Below are positions 15,109-19,611 of a DNA stretch of 19,611 nucleotides, piece after piece. Location: NCBI GenBank assembly GCA_963579025.1, contig CAUZFZ010000177.1:1-19611 (forward strand), written 5' to 3'. Under the pieces are notes generated by a model. It made no database searches. It was given only the letters and a program-made list of their open reading frames with translations, and was not told the origin of the DNA. A program made the position numbers and the translations under genes. The stretch's first letter is position 1, and the number at the start of each line of letters is the position of its first letter. This DNA comes from CAUZFZ01 sp963579025. GTDB taxonomy: Bacteria; Planctomycetota; Planctomycetia; Planctomycetales; Planctomycetaceae.

Positions 15109-15912
15109 TCAGACTTCGAGCTTGTCTTCGTTTTCTTTGCCTTCTTCCTGTTCGTCTGAGTCAGACACGTCATCAGCCGCGACCGGAGCCAATGACAGCA
15201 GGTTGATGCCACCGCGTTCGTCAGGACCGTGGTCCAGACGATCCTCGTCGTTCCACAGTGGCAGTCCCGCTTCGTATCGTGCGGACAGCATCCGAACTTT
15301 GGCTTCCGTACCGGGTTTCGCTTCGGTGGGGGCATCCGGAATGACTCCGTCTGCATGGATTTCTTCGAGGGATCGGGGCACGGGACGGTCAATTATATGA
15401 TTGGTCTGAACAGCCTGAGTCAAATCTGCATCGGTGGGCCCATCCAGAAGTGCAAGCGCCGAGTCGGCCTCCGAATCAATTTCCATCGTGTCCTGTGTCT
15501 GCATTTCACTCTCCCATACGGTGAATAATTGAGGGCCGTCCGGTGTGTTGCATTGATTCGGCCGTCTCCCTGACCGGCGAATCATCCGGAGCCCGTGTTT
15601 CACTACGACGGACAGAATGCCTCTCCCCCCGGATCGGCGATATGGCAGTTTTTGCCATACGACCCGGTGGGCGTACAGTTCCGACAGCGTCAGCGCCGTG
15701 TCCGGCAGGTCGGTCACCAGCAGCAGCGTCAGCCTGGCGTTAATGACCACCTCGTGCAGACGCACATCCAGGTGAGCGTCCGCCGGCAGTTCCGGATGGG
15801 CCTTCCGCACCTTCGGTGTCGGACGCCATGTGTGCGACCACGTGCGGAAGCCGTCTCCACTTTCGATCAGTTCCGCCTGTTTCGTGAGCGCCTCGAACCG
15901 TTGCTTCGTCAT
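15109..15912 (-). CDS. Hypothetical protein; possibly two joined ORFs (second start at 15504)
   Basis: I do not recognise a family. The full frame gives 267 aa. Residues 1-95 look like a real soluble protein (FRTWSHTWRPTPKVRKAHPE, DVRLHEVVINARLTLLLVTD). Residues about 95-136 are Arg/Gly-rich and low in coding character (RRSGGRGILSVVVKHGLRMI). Residues 137-267 are acidic and hydrophilic, with a DEQEEGKENEDK tail, and contain RPVPRSLEEIHADGVIPD and MLSARYEAGLPLWNDEDRLD. The internal ATG at 15504 has an excellent SD (GGGAG, 15515-15511), so a separate 131-aa protein is likely made from it. The first ORF starts 23 bp after the stop of the amidohydrolase gene and may share its transcript, which ends at the terminator at 15002-15042. 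No signal peptide or membrane helix is seen. Confidence 0.6.
   Translation of the reverse strand: MTKQRFEALTKQAELIESGDGFRTWSHTWRPTPKVRKAHPELPADAHLDVRLHEVVINARLTLLLVTDLPDTALTLSELYAHRVVWQKLPYRRSGGRGILSVVVKHGLRMIRRSGRRPNQCNTPDGPQLFTVWESEMQTQDTMEIDSEADSALALLDGPTDADLTQAVQTNHIIDRPVPRSLEEIHADGVIPDAPTEAKPGTEAKVRMLSARYEAGLPLWNDEDRLDHGPDERGGINLLSLAPVAADDVSDSDEQEEGKENEDKLEV
15511..15515 (-). promoter_or_regulatory. Internal Shine-Dalgarno GGGAG for a start at 15504
   Basis: Read on the minus strand, GGGAGAGTGAA is followed by ATG at 15504, with 6 nt between GGGAG and ATG. It is one of the better SDs in the window and sits exactly where the ORF changes from poor coding character to an acidic, structured-looking sequence. 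Confidence 0.6.
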
Positions 15913-15935
15913 GCGGAAGAAGAACTATTCCTCAG

Positions 15936-17393
15936 TCAGCGAATCTTGACTGGCGGCTTCTGGCCTTTGGGGATCAGGGTTGTGTACTTGCGGCCTTTCA
16001 TGCGGTCTTCCCAGTCCGCTCTGGCGGCTTTGACCAGCTCGGGTTTTTCGAACAGGTCGAGGGCGCTGATGGCCAGGACTTTGGCTCCGTAGATGATGCC
16101 CTTCTCTCCGATCGATGAGCCGATGCAGGCGACGTTCTGCCAACTGTGTCCCGGGCTCTCGGCGGCCATGCATGACGTGCGAATGCCGCTCGTCGGAACG
16201 TACCACGAGATGTCTCCAACATCTGTCGAACCCTTGCTCGTCTTGTACGAGTCTTCCAGCGGTTCCACCTGGTCAGCGATCGCTTTCGGAAACTTGACGC
16301 CGAATTCGTCGATGATCGGCTGCTGAATCCGTCGCGCGAAAATGCGTTCCTCTTCCGTGAACGTCGGCGGGCCGATTGTCACCAGGTTGTCGTGCAGCAG
16401 TTCCGCCAGCGGCGCATTACTGATCAGCTCGTGACAGTCCGTGTCGATCTTCACCGTCAGTTTCGTACGCGTCATCAGGGCCGCACCCTTCGCGATGTCT
16501 TTCACCCACTTGAACTGATACTCGACGTCCCCATGACTGTCCGCTCGGATGAAGTACCAGACAGTGGCTTTTGGCGGAACGACGTTGGGGGCTCCGCCAC
16601 CGTCCGTGATGACGTAATGCAGACGCGCATCTTCTTTGACGTGCTCGCGCATGTAATTGACGCCGACGTTCATCAGCTCGACGGCATCCAGAGCACTGCG
16701 GCCCTTTTCTGGATTACCCGCCGCGTGGGCGGAGATTCCGTCGAATGTGAACTTCACAGAGACGACCGCCTTTGAGCTGCCGGCCCAGGCGCCGGTGCGT
16801 GTGGATGGATGCCAGTGCAGGCAGACATCCAGGTCGTCGAACTGACCGTCCAGCAGCATGTAGATTTTGCCGATAACGGTTTCTTCGGCCGGTGTCCCGT
16901 ACAGCCGGATGGTGCCTTTGATCTCGTGCTTCTCGATGGCAGCTTTGACGGCCAGTGCAGCGCCCAGAGCTCCGGTGCCCAGACCGCTGTGTCCGCAGGC
17001 GTGACCGGCGGCGCCTTCTTTGAAGGGTGTGCGGACCGGCTCGACTTTCTGTGACATGCCGGGCAATGCGTCGTACTCGGCCAGGATCCCGATGATCGGC
17101 TTACCGGAACCGTAACTCGCAACAAACGCCGTCGGCATGTCGGACACACCATGCTTCACGGCGAAGCCGTTCTCCTTCAACTTGGAGACCAGTAGCGCCG
17201 CTGACTTGTGTTCCTGCAATCCGACCTCGGCGAATTCCCAGATCGACTTGTTGACGCTCTTGAGTTCATCGATTCGAGATTCGACATCAGCGACGGCCGT
17301 CTGCTGCGACGTGCGTAAATCATCCGCCCTGGTGGGCATTGCAGACAGGCTCACAGCGGCGATAAGAACGGCACAGATTCCTGCGTGTTTCAT
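15936..17393 (-). CDS. Exported M20-family amidohydrolase/peptidase, AbgB-like
   Basis: This 485-aa zinc-type amidohydrolase resembles AbgB (p-aminobenzoyl-glutamate hydrolase subunit B) of the M20D group. A signal peptide opens it (KHAGICAVLIAAVSLSAMPT, cleavage near RADD). Catalytic blocks: AEYDALPG (105-112), HACGH (131-135, metal ligands) followed by SGLGTGALGAA, GTPAEE (166-171, base and ligand), and CLHWHPS. The dimerisation insert is visible from VSVKFTFDGISAHAAGNPEK. Near the C-terminus the block GSTDVGDISWYVP and AAESPGHSW supply the final ligands. AbgB itself is cytoplasmic; export suggests a different amide substrate. The ATG at 17393 is chosen because the signal peptide starts there; the frame is open 12 codons further to a GTG at 17429. 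It lies upstream of the hypothetical gene with a 23-bp gap. Confidence 0.88.
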   Translation of the reverse strand: MKHAGICAVLIAAVSLSAMPTRADDLRTSQQTAVADVESRIDELKSVNKSIWEFAEVGLQEHKSAALLVSKLKENGFAVKHGVSDMPTAFVASYGSGKPIIGILAEYDALPGMSQKVEPVRTPFKEGAAGHACGHSGLGTGALGAALAVKAAIEKHEIKGTIRLYGTPAEETVIGKIYMLLDGQFDDLDVCLHWHPSTRTGAWAGSSKAVVSVKFTFDGISAHAAGNPEKGRSALDAVELMNVGVNYMREHVKEDARLHYVITDGGGAPNVVPPKATVWYFIRADSHGDVEYQFKWVKDIAKGAALMTRTKLTVKIDTDCHELISNAPLAELLHDNLVTIGPPTFTEEERIFARRIQQPIIDEFGVKFPKAIADQVEPLEDSYKTSKGSTDVGDISWYVPTSGIRTSCMAAESPGHSWQNVACIGSSIGEKGIIYGAKVLAISALDLFEKPELVKAARADWEDRMKGRKYTTLIPKGQKPPVKIR

Positions 17394-17809
17394 AATCGAA
17401 TCTCTCTGCGGTTGAGTGTCGGGCACCAATCAATGCGGCGGTGCAGAATAGGTCGACGCCGGTCGTGCGACGAGCGTGGCGGCGCAAAGCGGCCCTTCGC
17501 GGGGGCGGAAACTGCGATTTCTCGTGGAGCGACGATTTTTTTTCTGAAGCGGTCGCGATTCCTGACCGAAAGTCTGAAAAATTCCCACAGAGAAATAGGA
17601 GCTTGACAAGGAAAAGCGATTCAAATACTCAACCGCGCGCCGTGAGCGAGCGCATTCGCGCGAACATGAGATTATCACGGTCAGTAGAGTGTGTTTGCGA
17701 GTTTCTTACCGGTTTGATTTTGCGTCCAGCCGGCACGCTTGTGCCGACATTTCATCTTCTCCGGCCGATACCGAGCCACCATCGAGCATGACTATCGGGA
17801 GTTGCTGAC
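17394..17809. other. Divergent intergenic region upstream of Asp-rich gene
   Basis: 416 bp without a credible gene; the longest frame (17441-17791, +) has no SD and a random, Arg/Ser-rich product. TTGACA at 17603-17608 is a good -35 but the hexamer 17 nt on (TACTCA, 17626-17631) is a poor -10. A small hairpin CGGCAC-GCTT-GTGCCG lies at 17731-17746. This stretch should contain the promoters of both the amidohydrolase and the Asp-rich gene. It is AT-richer than its neighbours around 17520-17635. Confidence 0.4.
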
Positions 17810-18079
17810 ATGCTGCTTTCACTGACCGAGGAACTGACGAATTCGATCCCTGCCGACAACTTCGGTTCGGCCACAGCGATGCTCGATGCGTCCGTCGACG
17901 AAGACGACTTCGACGATGACGACGATGATGATGACGACGACTTCGACGACGACGAACTCGACGACGACGACGATCTCGATGATGACGACGACTTCGACGA
18001 TGATGATGATGACGACGACGAATTCGACGACGAATTCGATGATGATGACGACGACCTCGACGACGACGACGATGAATGA
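17810..18079 (+). CDS. Extremely acidic Asp-repeat small protein
   Basis: This 89-aa protein is of unknown function. Residues 1-29 are ordinary (LLSLTEELTNSIPADNFGSA). Residues 30-89 contain only four amino acids: 47 Asp, 5 Glu, 5 Phe and 3 Leu. The bulky residues fall at 34, 45, 50, 56, 62, 72, 76 and 83, roughly every 5-6 residues or a multiple. GAC and GAT codons are mixed irregularly. GGGAG (17797-17801) lies eight bases before the ATG, supporting translation. No signal peptide or membrane helix. Similar Asp-runs occur in planctomycete small proteins, but no role is known to me; cation binding or mimicry of nucleic-acid charge are only possibilities. The antisense frame is open as well (17819-18136), a consequence of the GAY repeats. 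Confidence 0.7.
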   Translation: MLLSLTEELTNSIPADNFGSATAMLDASVDEDDFDDDDDDDDDDFDDDELDDDDDLDDDDDFDDDDDDDDEFDDEFDDDDDDLDDDDDE

Positions 18080-18084
18080 CCGCG

Positions 18085-18374
18085 TCAACACGTCAGGTCG
18101 CAGACGCTGAGGAACTGTCCCGAAATAATCTGACAACCCGAAATGTTGTCTACTAACCCGCGTTTAATCACTTCATCACGAAGCTCTTCGCGAGTCCACT
18201 GACTAATCGGTCGACCGGAATCTCCTGGCAGTTCACAGGCCACTGCCAGGATTTCACACACCTGCGCCGCGGAGAACTTTCCGGGACTGCCGCTGCGTGG
18301 AGCATCCGAAAGCGTTTCTCGAATAGCGGCCTTGAGTCTGGGCGGCTCCATACATTCCAGCCGAGTGAGTTCTT
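18085..18374 (-). pseudogene. IS630-family transposase, N-terminal HTH remnant
   Basis: Read upward from the junction, the frame gives EELTRLECMEPPRLKAAIRE, then LSDAPRSGSPGKFSAAQV, ILAVACELPGDSGRPISQWT and REELRDEVIKRGLVDNIS. This is the helix-turn-helix leader of IS630-type transposases (DAPRSGxPxxF...GRPIxxWT). Similarity ends after about NIS (base 18150), where the DDE catalytic domain should follow; a few unrelated residues and a stop at 18085 remain. The annotated-style ATG would be 18351, but the homologous reading extends to about 18375, where it abuts the ISL3 remnant. Not functional. Confidence 0.7.
18132..18150. repeat. Small inverted repeat GACAAC-N7-GTTGTC
   Basis: A perfect 6-bp inverted repeat with a 7-nt spacer lies 52 bp after the Asp-rich gene, exactly where IS630 similarity stops. 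CCGAAAT also occurs directly before it at 18119-18125, so a CCCGAAAT motif is repeated. It could be an element end or a weak transcript end; there is no T-tract. Confidence 0.35.
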
Positions 18375-18796
18375 CGCATTCCCTGCATACGCGTACTCCC
18401 AGAACCAGCGGAAGTGTTCACGCAACGCCCACGCACGTGATGTCTTCAGATCACCGGCACGTAAGACTTCTCATCAAGGCCCACATGAGTCACCTCGTCG
18501 AGATCGCGTTCGAGCAGTCCGCGTTCGACGTTCCGGCCCATGATGCCTTGAACACATTCCCAGCTCAGACCGAGCAGGAGACGCGCCTGCTCCACGCTGC
18601 TGGCGGCCTTGAGCACGCGGATGGCAAAGGCTTCAAACATGAGTGTGAACTCACCCTGCGGCGCCGCCCAGGGGACGCGGCAGGTCTTCACACCACACTG
18701 CGGACAGTTCGCGCGGGGAGTCGCGGGGACTAACACCGTTTCGAACTGCATGGTGTCCAGGTGCCGCCACGAACGCTCGGGCGCGTGATCCTTACG
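18375..18796 (-). pseudogene. ISL3-family transposase remnant with internal deletion
   Basis: The N-terminal part (about 18796 to 18446) reads PERSWRHLDTMQFETVLV, then PRANCPQCG (zinc-finger half), VPWAAPQGEFTLMFEAFAI, and EVTHVGLDEKS, which carries the first Asp of the ISL3 DDE triad. Right after this the frame breaks (stop at 18446-18448). In another minus frame the C-terminal ISL3 block DLKTSRAWALREHFRWFW then EYAYAGNAK follows (about 18455 to 18372). Some 200 codons of the catalytic core between DEKS and SRAW are therefore missing. The extreme N-terminus is also cut near 18796 by the recombinase remnant, and the C-terminus is cut by the IS630 fragment. The ATG at 18751 is only an internal Met. 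No terminal inverted repeats are seen. Confidence 0.75.
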
Positions 18797-18813
18797 AGGC
18801 CGGTGCTCACGCA

Positions 18814-19531
18814 GTGGAGAGACTCGGATCGGCCGGTGCCGTACACCGCGAACTTCGGAAGAAGCAAATCAGAGTGCCTAAACACAAATCACGATCAGGG
18901 AAAATCATAGGCGGCACTTGGTTTTCGAAGCAGCAGGTTGTCCGATTGCTTCGAGATACTGTGTACATCGGCCACCTTGTATGGGGCGACATCTCAAAGG
19001 AGAACAGTCACCCACCAATTGTGAGCAAGGAACAGTTCGATCGAGTTCAGCAGATTCTAGATGAAGCGACGAAAACCCGAACCAACGTCGTGGTCGTGGA
19101 TACCCGCTCCGTGGACTCGTTCGTTGCGGTTGCGGAGCCATGATGACGCCGAAGAGTGACAACAGTCGGAGCCGAAAATACTCCTACTACGAATGCACTC
19201 GAAAGACGCACATGGGTCGAGTGGAGTGTGATGCAGTCGGAATTTCGGCCGATGCTCTGGAGGATGCGGTTGTTAACAGAGTCTCGGAGCTTGGCACCGA
19301 CGAAGACGCCAGGAAAACGATCATCGCGGAAGCCTTGAAGCTGAGAGACGAGAACTCTCAGGAGGCCGAGCAGGAACTGGGAATCGTTAGAAATCGACTC
19401 TCTGCCGTCAAAGCGGAAATTGGCCGGCTGATTGCTGTGCTCAAAGAAATGGGCACTGGAATTCTTGGGGCATCAAGGACGAACTCGGCCAGCTCGAAAA
19501 CCAAAACGCTCCAACGGTGATTCTGCGTTAA
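18814..19531 (+). pseudogene. Large serine recombinase remnant (Recombinase domain, zinc ribbon, coiled coil), two frameshifts
   Basis: Large serine recombinases integrate and excise mobile DNA. The catalytic Ser N-terminus is absent; the remnant begins in the Recombinase domain (AGAVHRELRKKQIRVPK, GTWFSKQQVVRLLRDTVYIG, HPPIVSKEQFDRVQQIL) in one frame (18814-19143). At about 19083 the true reading moves to another frame: RRGRGYPLRGLVRCGCGAMM, then YSYYECTRKTHMGRVEC, giving the four-Cys zinc beta ribbon. The following ALEDAVVNRVSELG and EIGRLIAVLKEMGTGIL form the coiled coil. Near 19470 it shifts again to IKDELGQLENQNAPTVILR with a stop at 19529-19531. Both shifts fit loss of one base. It abuts the ISL3 remnant upstream and tRNA-Asn downstream. 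Confidence 0.82.
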
Positions 19532-19546
19532 CAGAATCGCCGTTGG
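19511..19546. terminator. Strong hairpin spanning the recombinase stop codon
   Basis: CCAACGGTGATTCTG (19511-19525) pairs with CAGAATCGCCGTTGG (19532-19546) over 15 positions with one G-U type pair and a 6-nt loop holding the TAA. There is no T-run after it, so it could be a transcript end or an element-end structure between the recombinase remnant and the tRNA. Confidence 0.6.
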
Positions 19547-19567
19547 TTCGCGAAGTGGATGAAAAAG

Positions 19568-19611
19568 CTCCCCCGCTTGGACTCGAACCAAGGACCTAGC
19601 GGTTAACAGCC
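19568..19611 (-). tRNA. tRNA-Asn (GTT anticodon), partial: 3' half
   Basis: Read on the minus strand from the window edge: anticodon loop CTGTTAA with anticodon GTT at 19607-19605, stem strand CCGCT, variable loop AGGTC, T-stem CTTGG, T-loop TTCGAGT, CCAAG, then acceptor strand CGGGGGA and discriminator G (19568), as expected for tRNA-Asn. CCA is not encoded. A T5 run (19566-19562) just downstream may end the transcript. The 5' half lies beyond the window. Confidence 0.9.

Noticed and set aside
17603..17631. TTGACA-N17-TACTCA promoter
   Set aside because: The -35 is perfect but the -10 matches only 2 of 6; kept as a note only.
17441..17791. 116-aa plus ORF in the intergenic region
   Set aside because: No SD, no recognisable domain, codon use unlike neighbours.
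17819..18136. Antisense 105-aa Val/Ile-rich ORF
   Set aside because: Product of reading GAY repeats backwards (GTC/ATC); the sense ORF has an SD and ordinary N-terminus.
18332..18733. 133-aa plus ORF
   Set aside because: Antisense to the ISL3 remnant, whose homologous blocks are on the minus strand.
19358..19591. 77-aa minus ORF
   Set aside because: Antisense to the recombinase coiled coil and overlapping the tRNA.

Overview
The window looks like a chromosomal segment of a planctomycete. This is inferred from gene content; no 16S is present. The pointers are: an ECF sigma factor of the type with an MRLD...RVDASDVVQ core, an FAD-oxidoreductase with a Golvesin-like C-terminal domain, a secreted SGNH (sialate O-acetylesterase-like) hydrolase, a GlmU-like LbH protein, a very Asp-rich small protein, and the CCCGAAGCGCAAGCGAGTGA hairpin repeat often met in planctomycete genomes. 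GC is high, and both SD-led and SD-less starts occur.

Layout. 1-340: 5' remnant of an IS110-family transposase. 357-1622 (-): an orphan NuoN-like membrane protein that lacks the conserved proton-channel lysines. 1901-3253 (+): GlmU-like sugar nucleotidyltransferase/LbH protein, converging with an EamA/DMT permease (3226-4170, -). 4327-4962 (+): ECF sigma factor, followed by a 31-bp-arm hairpin repeat. 5191-5940 (+): secreted SGNH esterase. 6134-10837 (+): the flagellar block flhA-flhF-flhG. 10981-13056 (+): secreted FAD-oxidoreductase. 13081-14882 (-): an operon of a receiver-histidine kinase and a FixJ-type regulator with a 4-bp ATGA overlap. 15109-17393 (-): a hypothetical acidic protein downstream of an exported M20/AbgB-like amidohydrolase, ending in a clear intrinsic terminator. 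17810-18079 (+): the Asp-rich protein.

18085-19611 is a graveyard of mobile elements. It holds an IS630 N-terminal fragment, an ISL3 transposase with an internal deletion, and a large serine recombinase that has lost its catalytic domain and carries two frameshifts. These remnants lie directly against a tRNA-Asn(GTT) gene whose 5' half runs off the window.

How the genes work together. FlhA is the core of the flagellar type III export gate. FlhF (SRP-type GTPase) and FlhG (MinD-type ATPase) set flagellar number and position, so the three form one functional unit. The kinase and FixJ-like regulator form a phosphorelay of unknown signal. The amidohydrolase, SGNH hydrolase and FAD-oxidoreductase all carry export signals and fit a polymer-degrading lifestyle.

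I did not find a clear new defence or biosynthetic system. The observations most worth following are: the FlhG with Cys in place of a conserved Walker A' Asp, the NuoN paralogue without its lysines, the Asp-rich protein, the internal start in the 15.1-15.9 kb ORF, and the layered element remnants at tRNA-Asn.
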